From: Blastocatellia bacterium AA13
Lineage (GTDB): Bacteria; Acidobacteriota; Blastocatellia; UBA7656
DNA length: 64,000 bases
Direction of reading: 5' to 3'
NCBI GenBank assembly: GCA_003222245.1
Contig: QHVH01000022.1
Span: 1 to 64,000, forward strand
Part shown: positions 16,312-24,462 of the stretch, piece by piece
How the letters are laid out: every line of letters starts with the position of its first letter
Position numbering within the stretch: position 1 is the stretch's first letter
Notes under the pieces: generated by a model
Databases searched by the model: none
Told to the model about the DNA's origin: nothing
Seen by the model: the letters and a program-made list of their open reading frames with translations, nothing else
Program-made: the position numbers and the translations under genes

Positions 16312-19300
16312 GTGAGACCGAGCCCTGGCATTGTGATCAATGGGGCCGTCAGCCAGTACGATCGCCGGCTGCGCGCGCTCGATCCCGGCTATGCGGAAGT
16401 GGATGGCCGCCCGTCGCAACAGTTGTTGAACTTCTCCGTCGAATACGGCGCCTTAATCAACTTTTACGACGAGAAAGATGAGATAGACGGCGACTGGGTC
16501 AATTTCTTTCTCACCGATCCGTTGATGACTCTTGCCTCGATAGAAACCATGGATCTTCCGGAGGCTGAGGCCGACTTCGCCCGGTTGAAGGAAATGACCC
16601 TCGCCGAGCACAACAGCTCGGAGAAGTTCGAGCTGCTGCGGGCCGCTTTTCGCTCCGTTCTCGGGCTCGCGCTTGATGTGAACAATTGGCTCAATTGCGT
16701 TGAGATGGAGCGAGGCAGCGAAACGGCCCGGCTTCTTCGCAAGCAACTCGTATTGGATATAGAGGGCGGCCTCAACGATCAGTTGCGCCGGTTGAAGGCA
16801 TATGATGAAGGGGCGGCGACCGCTCTCGGAAGCACGATCGGTCTCGACTACAGCTCGTTTTTGCCGATCTGGAATTTGAGCGGCGTATGCCCCGATCCGT
16901 CGATCTACAAAGGACGGCGATATAACCGCAAGATCGATCATGCCGTACCCTATCTCGACCCGATTTTCTTTGCGTTCGTCTATTCGATCGAACAACTGAA
17001 ATTGTTCGCGGCCTCGAATTTTACGTCCGCAATGTACACGGGGACTCACAAACCGCAGATCGGTCTCTACATTGCGTTTTCCTGTTTGTTCAAGCACGCG
17101 CAGCAGACGATCAACACGATGTCGAACCGATACGTGGACTTTTATTATCGCGACATCCTGCGTGAGCGTCACCGTGGAGCGATTCCCGACAGCGTCTATC
17201 TTACGTTCACCTTGAGCGATGAAGAGGGCGTGCTGAGCACAACGGTTCCAGGCGGCACGCTGTTTCCGGCGGGCCAGGATCTCAACGGCGGCACGGTTCT
17301 GTATGCGGCGGACAAGAGCCTCGTTGTGACCGCGGCCCAGATCGAGCGTCTCCAGACGCTTCGTGTGCTGAGCGGGCGTCTCTTCGCGGGCGAGGGCCGG
17401 CCGCCGCATTTCTCCTATGTAGAAACAGAGCCGCCGCAAAGGGTCGTGCGCCGGGTATTGGCGTCCGCCATAACGACGGCGGGCGAGAACACTGATGCAT
17501 CGGAGAGCGCGCAAACTCCGTGGGCTACTTTTGGAAAAGATAAGGTTGGAACTACAGATTCGGAGACCACCGAGCCCGCGTCGCTAGGGTTCGGGGTAGC
17601 TTCGCGGTATCTGATGCTCACCGGCGGTCGGCGCACGGTCGATCTGCGCATAGTCTACACGCGAGACTTTCAGGACAGCGTGCTCAACCCGCTGCTTGCG
17701 ACTATCGCGGATGCGACCGGGCTTTCGTCAACGGATGCCTTTATCCGATTACTCGATCAATCGTTCACGCTTTATGTTTCGACTCAGGCTGGATGGTTGA
17801 AGATCGATGCCTACCGATCCTCGCTGCCGCCCTCAGGAGTCCTGGATGAACCCAGCTTTTTGTTGCGCTTCAATCTGCCGCCTACCGCGCCGGCGGTCGT
17901 GAACTTCGACCCGGCGAGCGAAGAAGAGATCGACGAAGCGGCGGCCGCGCTCGTTAGCGTCGACCCGGTAGTGAACGCGTCCAACCCGTCTCCGCTGCTC
18001 CCGACGCTGAAAGCCTACTTGCATCAGGAACCCGCGCGCCTGAAGGGGCCTGTCGGAGAAGTGAGCGTCTATCCGCTTTCACTCCTGAATGAAATGCCTG
18101 TAGTCGCGTTCGATATCGGAGTGGCGGTTAAGGAGCTGTCCGACTTGCAGCTTTCGAACACGGATGGCGAGATCGACGCCGCATCGCCCTTCAATGTACT
18201 TGGAGGACTGCCGGTTGTCGGCTCGTACCTGTCGATTCAGCAGCCCGAGTTGTTCGTCAAGAAATTGGATTCGCTCCAGATTCAGATCGTATGGTTCAAC
18301 CTTCCGCAAAACAGCACCGGGTTCAAGGGGTATTACAGGTATTATGACATCGGGCTCGACGGCCAGCCTGATCCAAACCTGTTCGACAATCAGGTCTTTC
18401 GCGGTTCAATCCGCGTTTCAAATCCGGGATCGTGGGTTATCGACGACTCGCTGTTCGGGTTCGCCTCTCCGCCGATGGCGGCCGATGTATACCTGTTTCG
18501 CTCAGAGCCGAGGTGCTCCGATCAGGAACCCGCCCGTGCCGGTCCGTTGTGCGCGGCAACGGGATTCGACACGCTCGACATCATGAGCTCGGCGCCTCCT
18601 CAGTACTACGATCCGGCCGCCGGGGCCATCAAGCTCGAGTTGACTCAACCTCCGTACGCGTTCGGCAACAGCATCTATTCACAGAACGTGCTCAATGCGG
18701 TGATCGACGATTTGCCCGACACGGAGCGCTGTCAGGAGAAGTGCCTCGCCCGGTGCGAACCGCTGAAGCGAGCGATGGACTGCATTCAGTTATGCATAGA
18801 CTGTCTGGACGGCTGCGACGACATACTTGGTCTGGACGTGCTGGACGACTTCGCCGATGCGAGCCCGCCGATCGGATGCGTAGACAAATGCTTGATGAGT
18901 TGCGTCGCCTGTCTGCTCGAAATTCTGATCGACTGCATGAAGCCAATGGTTGCCGCCGGCGTGGTGGACGGCGCGTCGATCAGCCGCGTTGAAGCCGCGC
19001 TTCGAGCCTGCATCGGGCTTCCCGAAGACCAAATGGCGCGGTGCATTCAACGCAGCCTTGATGAATGCCTGCTGCTCGCGGTCGATTCTCCGCCGCGCTT
19101 GCCGAGGAAGTGCACGCTGATACTCGACGCGATATTCTGTCTCACTCAGTGCGCGGTAGAGTGCGCCGACGATGTGCCGTGTTTGCAAGGCTGTCTGGCG
19201 AAGTGCATAGAGAAGCTCAGCAATGAGTACGACGCGTGTCTCACCGCCTGCATGGATGCGTGCCTCAATCCGAAGAAGGAGCTTCGGTATCCAAACGAGC

Positions 19301-20601
19301 CCTACCTGCCGCAGGCGACGAGCTTGACGGTCAATTATTCGGCTCGCTTTTCGGCGCCGGTTTCAGGAATCGCGGACTCTGGCTCGATGTTTCACCTGTT
19401 GCCTTTTGGAGGATACGGGCCGCTTCAAAACGAGGCGATCGGCAAGCCGACGCTGCTGCCGGTGTTTTCGAATTCCGGAAACTTGTATGTAGGTTTCACG
19501 GGGTTGGTTCCGCCTCAGAACCTGACGCTGCTCTTTCAGATGTCGTGTTCACCCGATTGGCGCGGTCCGGCCAAGCTGCCGCCCGTTCAATGGGATTTTC
19601 TCAGCGGCAATGCGTGGAAACAGTTGGATGAGCCGCGGATTCTCGCGGACTGGACAAACGGATTGCAAAACACCGGTATCATTACGTTGAGCCTTCCGAC
19701 CTATGACGCGGAAGGCCACACCGTGATGCCTTCCAGCAATCAGTGGCTTCGAGCTTCTGTTCCGGAAAAGCCGGATCAATTTCCGAAGACGATGGCCGTC
19801 TACGCGCAAGCCTCGATCGCGACGTGGGTGAAGGACAGCAGCACCGGCGATCATCTTGAAAAGCCGCTGCCGCCGTACACGATCAGTAGCTCGGTCGAGC
19901 CGCTGCCCGACATCGAGACGATAACTCAGCCGATCGAGTCGTTCGGCGGCCGGAATCGAGAGACGGATGCGACGTTCAACATACGAGTCGGCGAACGGCT
20001 GCGACATAAGGATCGAGGGATTCTGGGATGGGACTACGAACGGCTGGTGCTCGAGCGCTTCCCATCAATCTGGAAAGTCATAGCATTGCCCGCGCGCGAT
20101 CTTGAATCAGGGAGCTCGCCCGGCGCCGTGCTGGTCGTGGTCGTGCCGGGACCGGATAACATTGAAACCGTCGATCCCGCGATCCCAGCGGCTTCATCGG
20201 AAATGCTCTATCAGATTCAGTCCTATCTCAACGGCTTGGTGAGCTCGTTCATAACTTTGAACGTGGTTAATCCGGTTTATGTCCGCGTCACGGTCCTGAC
20301 GTCGGTTCAATTCCGCGAGGAGGAAGATCCGGGCAATTCAATCAACCGGCTCAACGAAGATCTCATACAGTACCTGTCGCCATGGTTCTATGACACGGAG
20401 CGGGCGGCCAAGGGCGGCCAGTACGCGTCGGAAGACAACATTTCAGAGTTCATCCAAACGCGTCCTTACGTGGAGGTGATGAACGACATCGGCTTTGCCT
20501 ACGAACCCGATCCGGATCGTCTGCAGTGGTACTTTCTCACTTCGGCAGCCAAACACGTGATCAGTGTTCAGGTTTCGGAGGCAACGAACGCAAGGCGATG
20601 A
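16312..20601 (+). CDS. Baseplate J family protein (Afp11-like) with Cys-rich insertion
   Basis: GTG start at 16312 with GGGAGG 12 bases before it; 1429 residues. It is the main baseplate wedge protein. The J domain lies near the C-terminus: SFGGRNRETDATFNIRVGER, then LRHKDRGILGWDYERLVLE and FPSIWKVIALP, and PVYVRVTVLTSVQF. Residues about 803-988 are an unusual insertion with 25 cysteines in about 185 residues, in CxxxC, CxxC and CxxxxC spacing (ERCQEKCLARC, CIQLCIDCLDGC, CLTACMDACLN). The helical spacing suggests alpha-hairpins joined by disulfides or metal clusters, unlike anything in Serratia Afp11. The rest is beta-sandwich-like. Disulfides would fit an extracellular particle. Confidence 0.9.
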   Translation: MRPSPGIVINGAVSQYDRRLRALDPGYAEVDGRPSQQLLNFSVEYGALINFYDEKDEIDGDWVNFFLTDPLMTLASIETMDLPEAEADFARLKEMTLAEHNSSEKFELLRAAFRSVLGLALDVNNWLNCVEMERGSETARLLRKQLVLDIEGGLNDQLRRLKAYDEGAATALGSTIGLDYSSFLPIWNLSGVCPDPSIYKGRRYNRKIDHAVPYLDPIFFAFVYSIEQLKLFAASNFTSAMYTGTHKPQIGLYIAFSCLFKHAQQTINTMSNRYVDFYYRDILRERHRGAIPDSVYLTFTLSDEEGVLSTTVPGGTLFPAGQDLNGGTVLYAADKSLVVTAAQIERLQTLRVLSGRLFAGEGRPPHFSYVETEPPQRVVRRVLASAITTAGENTDASESAQTPWATFGKDKVGTTDSETTEPASLGFGVASRYLMLTGGRRTVDLRIVYTRDFQDSVLNPLLATIADATGLSSTDAFIRLLDQSFTLYVSTQAGWLKIDAYRSSLPPSGVLDEPSFLLRFNLPPTAPAVVNFDPASEEEIDEAAAALVSVDPVVNASNPSPLLPTLKAYLHQEPARLKGPVGEVSVYPLSLLNEMPVVAFDIGVAVKELSDLQLSNTDGEIDAASPFNVLGGLPVVGSYLSIQQPELFVKKLDSLQIQIVWFNLPQNSTGFKGYYRYYDIGLDGQPDPNLFDNQVFRGSIRVSNPGSWVIDDSLFGFASPPMAADVYLFRSEPRCSDQEPARAGPLCAATGFDTLDIMSSAPPQYYDPAAGAIKLELTQPPYAFGNSIYSQNVLNAVIDDLPDTERCQEKCLARCEPLKRAMDCIQLCIDCLDGCDDILGLDVLDDFADASPPIGCVDKCLMSCVACLLEILIDCMKPMVAAGVVDGASISRVEAALRACIGLPEDQMARCIQRSLDECLLLAVDSPPRLPRKCTLILDAIFCLTQCAVECADDVPCLQGCLAKCIEKLSNEYDACLTACMDACLNPKKELRYPNEPYLPQATSLTVNYSARFSAPVSGIADSGSMFHLLPFGGYGPLQNEAIGKPTLLPVFSNSGNLYVGFTGLVPPQNLTLLFQMSCSPDWRGPAKLPPVQWDFLSGNAWKQLDEPRILADWTNGLQNTGIITLSLPTYDAEGHTVMPSSNQWLRASVPEKPDQFPKTMAVYAQASIATWVKDSSTGDHLEKPLPPYTISSSVEPLPDIETITQPIESFGGRNRETDATFNIRVGERLRHKDRGILGWDYERLVLERFPSIWKVIALPARDLESGSSPGAVLVVVVPGPDNIETVDPAIPAASSEMLYQIQSYLNGLVSSFITLNVVNPVYVRVTVLTSVQFREEEDPGNSINRLNEDLIQYLSPWFYDTERAAKGGQYASEDNISEFIQTRPYVEVMNDIGFAYEPDPDRLQWYFLTSAAKHVISVQVSEATNARR

Positions 20602-20634
20602 TTGATCTGGTGAATGAGTAAGACAGGAGACGTC

Positions 20635-21276
20635 ATGCACACTCAGGCGAGAAAAGACGTTAACGAGAAAAGCAGGGCAAATGGAACCGCTCAGTCGGAG
20701 GCAATGGCCGGGCAACGAGCATCCATCACGCCTGCTCAAAGAGGCGCTGCGCAATTGACGAGTATGAGCGATCTCGCGAACAAAAGCAGAAGCGCCGCCC
20801 ATGTCGCGCGGATGAGGAGAACCCTGTCTTCGAGAAATACTCTAACGACTCAGCGGCGGACCAATAGCACCGGGCTTCCTGACGATCTCAAGAGCGGACT
20901 GGAATCGCTGTCCGGCTTCAATCTTAACGACGTCCAGGTTAACTACAACTCGCCGGAGCCCGCGAAGATAGGCGCGCACGCGGTGACTCAGGGGAGGGCT
21001 ATTCACGTCGCACCCGGCCAGCAGGAACACGTGAATCACGAAGGATGGCACGTCGTCCAGCAGTTGCAGAATCGCGTCAGGCCCACGACTCAGATCGGCA
21101 ACGTACAGGTGAATGACGACTCGAGTCTCGGAGGCGGATCGAATGGGCGCAAGAGCAAAACAGGCGGGCGCTTCCGTACAGGCCGCGCCTGTTCAGGCTC
21201 GCACGGTGGAAAAGAATTCGCGCGCCGGAGGCGTCTCACAGCTACAACGGTTCAAAGAATAGCGCTGAACGAATGA
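20635..21276 (+). CDS. DUF4157 cargo protein, probably frameshifted near its C-terminus
   Basis: The ATG at 20635 is chosen because GGAG lies 5 bases upstream (an ATG at 20614 is also in frame). Residues 79-170 are a DUF4157 domain: [54 protein letters not shown] with the zinc-type HEGWH at 135-139. Residues 41-68 hold the putative loading motif. After VNDDSSL (about 21130) the reading frame leaves the family pattern; the other frame continues as EADRMGARAKQAG to APVQART and ends at TAG 21260-21262, as the intact cargo at 27855 does with its EHEADVMG. A 5-base loss or 1-base gain explains this. It is thus a damaged gene, a programmed shift or a sequencing error. DUF4157 proteins are the commonest eCIS-associated effectors. 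Confidence 0.82.
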   Translation: MHTQARKDVNEKSRANGTAQSEAMAGQRASITPAQRGAAQLTSMSDLANKSRSAAHVARMRRTLSSRNTLTTQRRTNSTGLPDDLKSGLESLSGFNLNDVQVNYNSPEPAKIGAHAVTQGRAIHVAPGQQEHVNHEGWHVVQQLQNRVRPTTQIGNVQVNDDSSLGGGSNGRKSKTGGRFRTGRACSGSHGGKEFARRRRLTATTVQRIALNE

Positions 21277-21357
21277 GTTCTGACGCAAACAAACCGAAGG
21301 ATTAGTAGATGTGAGCTTGGCCGGCAATGGATCAATACTGCTCGCAAGGAGTGATTT

Positions 21358-22122
21358 ATGCATGTTGCATTAGGACGGATCGCACAACGCCACGCGGAGG
21401 CGCACGCAAGGTCCGCGCAGCTCGAAAACAATCCACGGACATCCACATTCGCCCAAACCAACGCCGGCGCGATGAACTCGGCGATATCCCAAACGGTGAA
21501 TCAGCGTCCCGAAGTCGGGCGGCTCGCGTCCATTCAGCGGGCCGCCAATTCTGGTCCCGGCGCGGCACACGTGGCGCAAATGAAGGCGGCTCTGGGGCAG
21601 GGCTCGGGAGCCGTCGCGCAGATGAATGGCAGTGGATCGAAGGGACTGTTCAGCCGCTACATCTACGGCCCGCATTCTTATAACGTTTCGCACAAAGCGT
21701 ATTCAAAGCAACCGAACGAGACTGATGAAGAAGCGACCGAAAAGGTCTTTGAAGGCTTAAAGAAGAATCCTGCTCCCTTTAGCTTCGGAGAATCGACGGA
21801 GGAAGGAAACGAGGCTTTTGTGTTTCCCTTCGGCAAGATTTTCACTAAGGCGAACGCAAACAAAAAGTCGATCACGAACCGCACGAAGCCAGGTCGCCAC
21901 CTGCTCGATCCCGGAAAAGTCACGCGCACCGCGAAGGGAGAAGACATTATTACCAAAGGCACGGGTACCGGGCTCTTTCCGCGCCTGAATGAGCGGTTCG
22001 CGGATACGCTGTGGGGCTCGGTCGCCTACAAGACGCGACTCGGACTCGATCCGGAATTCGCGAAAAAACACTATAAAGAAGTAGATCAGGCGACCGATCT
22101 GGCGGAAGAGTGGAAATACTGA
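21358..22122 (+). CDS. Putative eCIS cargo protein with unknown C-terminal domain
   Basis: 254 residues; AAGGAG is 6 bases before the ATG. The N-terminal 90 residues are disordered, rich in Ala, Gln, Asn and Arg, and contain LASIQRAANSGPGAAHVAQM (57-76), the same loading-type motif as in the neighbours. The C-terminal half (100-254) is a compact, Lys-rich domain I do not recognise: IYGPHSYNVSHKAYSKQPNE, FSFGESTEEGNEAFVFPFGK, ADTLWGSVAYKTRLGLDPEF. Two histidines near 105-111 and a Glu-rich segment could be catalytic but this is guesswork. No DUF4157 is present. It lies between the DUF4157 cargo and the glycosyltransferase block, and would be a toxin or other payload. Confidence 0.65.
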   Translation: MHVALGRIAQRHAEAHARSAQLENNPRTSTFAQTNAGAMNSAISQTVNQRPEVGRLASIQRAANSGPGAAHVAQMKAALGQGSGAVAQMNGSGSKGLFSRYIYGPHSYNVSHKAYSKQPNETDEEATEKVFEGLKKNPAPFSFGESTEEGNEAFVFPFGKIFTKANANKKSITNRTKPGRHLLDPGKVTRTAKGEDIITKGTGTGLFPRLNERFADTLWGSVAYKTRLGLDPEFAKKHYKEVDQATDLAEEWKY

Positions 22123-22172
22123 AGAGTGGAAATACTAACGCGTACCGATAATCAAGGCACGAGGGAACACGA

Positions 22173-22877
22173 ATGACAGACAACGCCAGTTCCACGCCGT
22201 TTGTGTCTTGCATCATGCCGACATTCAACCGGCGGCGATTCGTGCCTCGCGCAATTTACTACTTTCTTTCGCAGGATTATCCGGAGAAGGAGCTGCTGAT
22301 ACTTGACGACGGAGTCGAAAGCGCCGCCGACCTGATTCCGGATGATCCATGCGTAAGGTACGTGAGGCTCGAAGGCCGCGAGGTGCTGGGCAGGAAACGA
22401 AACCTGGCCTGCGAAGAAGCGCGCGGCGACATCATCGCTCACTGGGACGACGACGATTGGATGGCACGGTCGCGGCTCAGCTATCAGGTGAGGAATTTAT
22501 TGGATCAGGGAGCCGATGCTTGCGGTTTGGACCGGTTGCTCTTTTACGAACCGCAAAGCGGCAACGCATGGAGCTTCTACTACTGCAACGGCGGCCGAAC
22601 GTGGATCGCCGGAGGCACGCTTTGCTACACAAAGTCGTTCTGGAGACGGAATCATTTTCCTGAAGTCGACGTCGGCGAAGACACGCGATTCGTCTGGGGC
22701 AGTCGCGACGCGAATATCGTGACTCATTCCGACAACACGTTCTATGTCGCGATGATTCACGACCGGAATACTTCTCCCAAGCGCACGTCGAGCCGGCATT
22801 ACAGGCAATATCCGGTTTCGGAGATCAGACGGATTCTTGGAGAGGACCTTGCTCTCTACTCGGAACCGGCAAGGTAA
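22173..22877 (+). CDS. Family 2 glycosyltransferase (GT-A fold)
   Basis: 234 residues; GAGGG stands 7 bases before the ATG. FVSCIMPTFNRRRFVPRAIY is the typical first strand and loop of GT2 enzymes; DDG near 45-47 and the HWDDDDWM stretch (88-95) carry the nucleotide- and metal-binding aspartates. The following region with RLLFYEPQSGNAWSF and GEDTRFVW matches the acceptor side (ED motif). The protein is short for GT2 but complete. It transfers a sugar from a nucleotide donor to an unknown acceptor. It is the first gene of a five-gene sugar block inside the eCIS locus. Confidence 0.88.
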   Translation: MTDNASSTPFVSCIMPTFNRRRFVPRAIYYFLSQDYPEKELLILDDGVESAADLIPDDPCVRYVRLEGREVLGRKRNLACEEARGDIIAHWDDDDWMARSRLSYQVRNLLDQGADACGLDRLLFYEPQSGNAWSFYYCNGGRTWIAGGTLCYTKSFWRRNHFPEVDVGEDTRFVWGSRDANIVTHSDNTFYVAMIHDRNTSPKRTSSRHYRQYPVSEIRRILGEDLALYSEPAR

Positions 22878-22910
22878 GCCGGTGTCAGGGAATGAGCCGC
22901 GATCAAAAGG

Positions 22911-22936
22911 AGCGGCTGTTCGAAAGCTGTTCGAAC
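22911..22936. other. Paired inverted repeats between GT2 and methyltransferase genes
   Basis: GTTCGAA (22918-22924) and TTCGAAC (22930-22936) flank five bases; a second pair, AGCCGC and GCGGCT, lies just upstream and overlaps. No U-tract follows, so it is more likely an RNA structure or processing site than a terminator. Confidence 0.3.
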
Positions 22937-22994
22937 TGTGTCAGGCGGAACATCGCCTTAATCCGAAACTGCTCCGCCTGAGGAGGCGCCGCTT

Positions 22995-23435
22995 ATGAAA
23001 CTCAACCTTGGATGTTGTGACGCTATTTTGTCCGGCTTTGTGAATGTCGACGTGAAGGCGCGTGAGGGCGTCGAGGTGGCGGACTTGCGCAACGCGTGGC
23101 CATGGCCCGCCAACTCGGCGGAATTCGTCAAAGCTCACGACATAATCGAGCACCTGCCGGACAAGATTCACACGATGAACGAACTGTGGCGCGTGCTTAA
23201 ACCAGGAGGCAGAGCTGAGATCGCCGTTCCAACCACCGACGGCCCGGGTGCGTGGCAAGACCCAACCCACGTTTCGTTTTGGAACCGGAGAAGTTTTATG
23301 TACTACCAGGCGGGTCATCCTTATCGGGAGCGCTACGGCGAAACCTACGGGATTCGCGCCAGCTTTGCCATCGTCAGCGAAACCATCGACCAAACGCCGG
23401 ACGGACCGCGCCTGACGATCCTGTTGGAGAAATAA
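22995..23435 (+). CDS. SAM-dependent methyltransferase (type 11-like)
   Basis: 146 residues with GAGGAGG 9 bases before the ATG. The fold begins MKLNLGCCDAILSGFVNVDV, the G-x-G loop and acidic second strand of class I methyltransferases, though the usual GxG is GCC here. AHDIIEHLPDKIHTMNELWR and VLKPGGRAEIAVPT are the standard motif IV-V pattern. It is shorter than a full enzyme, as are many sugar-cluster methyltransferases of this kind. The substrate is probably a sugar or glycan made by the neighbours. Confidence 0.82.
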   Translation: MKLNLGCCDAILSGFVNVDVKAREGVEVADLRNAWPWPANSAEFVKAHDIIEHLPDKIHTMNELWRVLKPGGRAEIAVPTTDGPGAWQDPTHVSFWNRRSFMYYQAGHPYRERYGETYGIRASFAIVSETIDQTPDGPRLTILLEK

Positions 23436-23492
23436 AGTCATAGGCGACATTCATTGATTGTCAACGCACCTGGCTTTGTCTGATCTGGAAAT

Positions 23493-24452
23493 ATGAGGCA
23501 GCAATTGACCACTCTGATTGCGACCGCGGGCGGAATCGGCGACATCATTCGAACGACTCCGTTGATCCGAGTCTTTCACGAGATCGGCTATGAGGTAGAC
23601 GTATTGCTGGCGCCCGATTATCACGAGACAGCTTTGCTGCTGGAAGGAGCGCCGGAAATTCGGCGATTGTATGTTGCTCAGGCGAGCCATGAACACGGAC
23701 ATCCGCGGCCCGCTTACCGAGGGGAGGTCTATGACATCGCGGTTTTCACTCTGTGGGGGGAGCGGCTGAACAAAGCCGTTCAGGCGCGTCGCATATTCAG
23801 TTTCAATGCCGGCCAGTGGAAGCAGCACGGTGACATTGCCTGTATTCGCGACGTAGCAAGGTCGATTGGCTGGAGTCGTGAACTGCCTTCGCCTTTCGCG
23901 ATCGCGTCGAGTCGGGAATTCGGTCTTTCTTCTGAAACAGTCGCGCTGCATCCCGGATGCAAGACTGGTTGGCCATGGAAGAAGTGGCATGGCTTCGATT
24001 CACTGGCCAGGCTTATCCCGAACGTAGTGATCGTGGGCGCCGGATCGGATCTCGATAACGCGAGGACCTATTTTCGAGAGCCGTTCGAGTGGCCTGCTCA
24101 CGCCGTCGACTTTTCCGGAAAGCTGAACCTGCCGGACACCGCGGCGCTCATCAAGCAATGCGCGGCGTTGGTATCAAACGATTCCGGGCTTATGCATCTC
24201 GGAGTCGCGCTTGGGATACCAGTGTTCGGCGTTTTCGGATTGACCAGTCCCGTACGAGAAGCGATGCCGGAGCCTAACATGCACGCGATAACCAAAGGCC
24301 TGCAGTGCGAGCCCGCGTGCAGAAAACAGCCCTGGGGCCGCCGTGATTGCTCATATTCGCTCGAATGCCTGAAGACACTGAACGCGAGTGAGGTATTCGC
24401 GAGGCTGGGATCGGTTTTGTCCGGCGCCTCAGCACCGGTCGGCGGAAATTGA
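23493..24452 (+). CDS. Family 9 glycosyltransferase (heptosyltransferase-like)
   Basis: 319 residues. GIGDIIRTTPLIRVFHEIGY (about 13-32) is the N-terminal GT9 signature, and VALHPGCKTGWPWKKW and SNDSGLMHLGVALGIPVFGV the C-terminal donor-binding side (GT-B fold). Such enzymes usually add heptose to lipopolysaccharide core, but others act on unrelated acceptors. The last 50 residues carry five cysteines (CEPACRKQ, DCSYSLEC), as in some GT9 proteins whose tail binds a metal or forms disulfides. The start has no clear ribosome site. Confidence 0.88.
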   Translation: MRQQLTTLIATAGGIGDIIRTTPLIRVFHEIGYEVDVLLAPDYHETALLLEGAPEIRRLYVAQASHEHGHPRPAYRGEVYDIAVFTLWGERLNKAVQARRIFSFNAGQWKQHGDIACIRDVARSIGWSRELPSPFAIASSREFGLSSETVALHPGCKTGWPWKKWHGFDSLARLIPNVVIVGAGSDLDNARTYFREPFEWPAHAVDFSGKLNLPDTAALIKQCAALVSNDSGLMHLGVALGIPVFGVFGLTSPVREAMPEPNMHAITKGLQCEPACRKQPWGRRDCSYSLECLKTLNASEVFARLGSVLSGASAPVGGN

Positions 24453-24462
24453 TGGAGAGATG

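Noticed and set aside
16453-17514. 353-codon open frame on the minus strand inside the Afp11-like gene
   Set aside because: Antisense shadow of a GC-rich real gene; basic, Arg-rich composition and no start signal.
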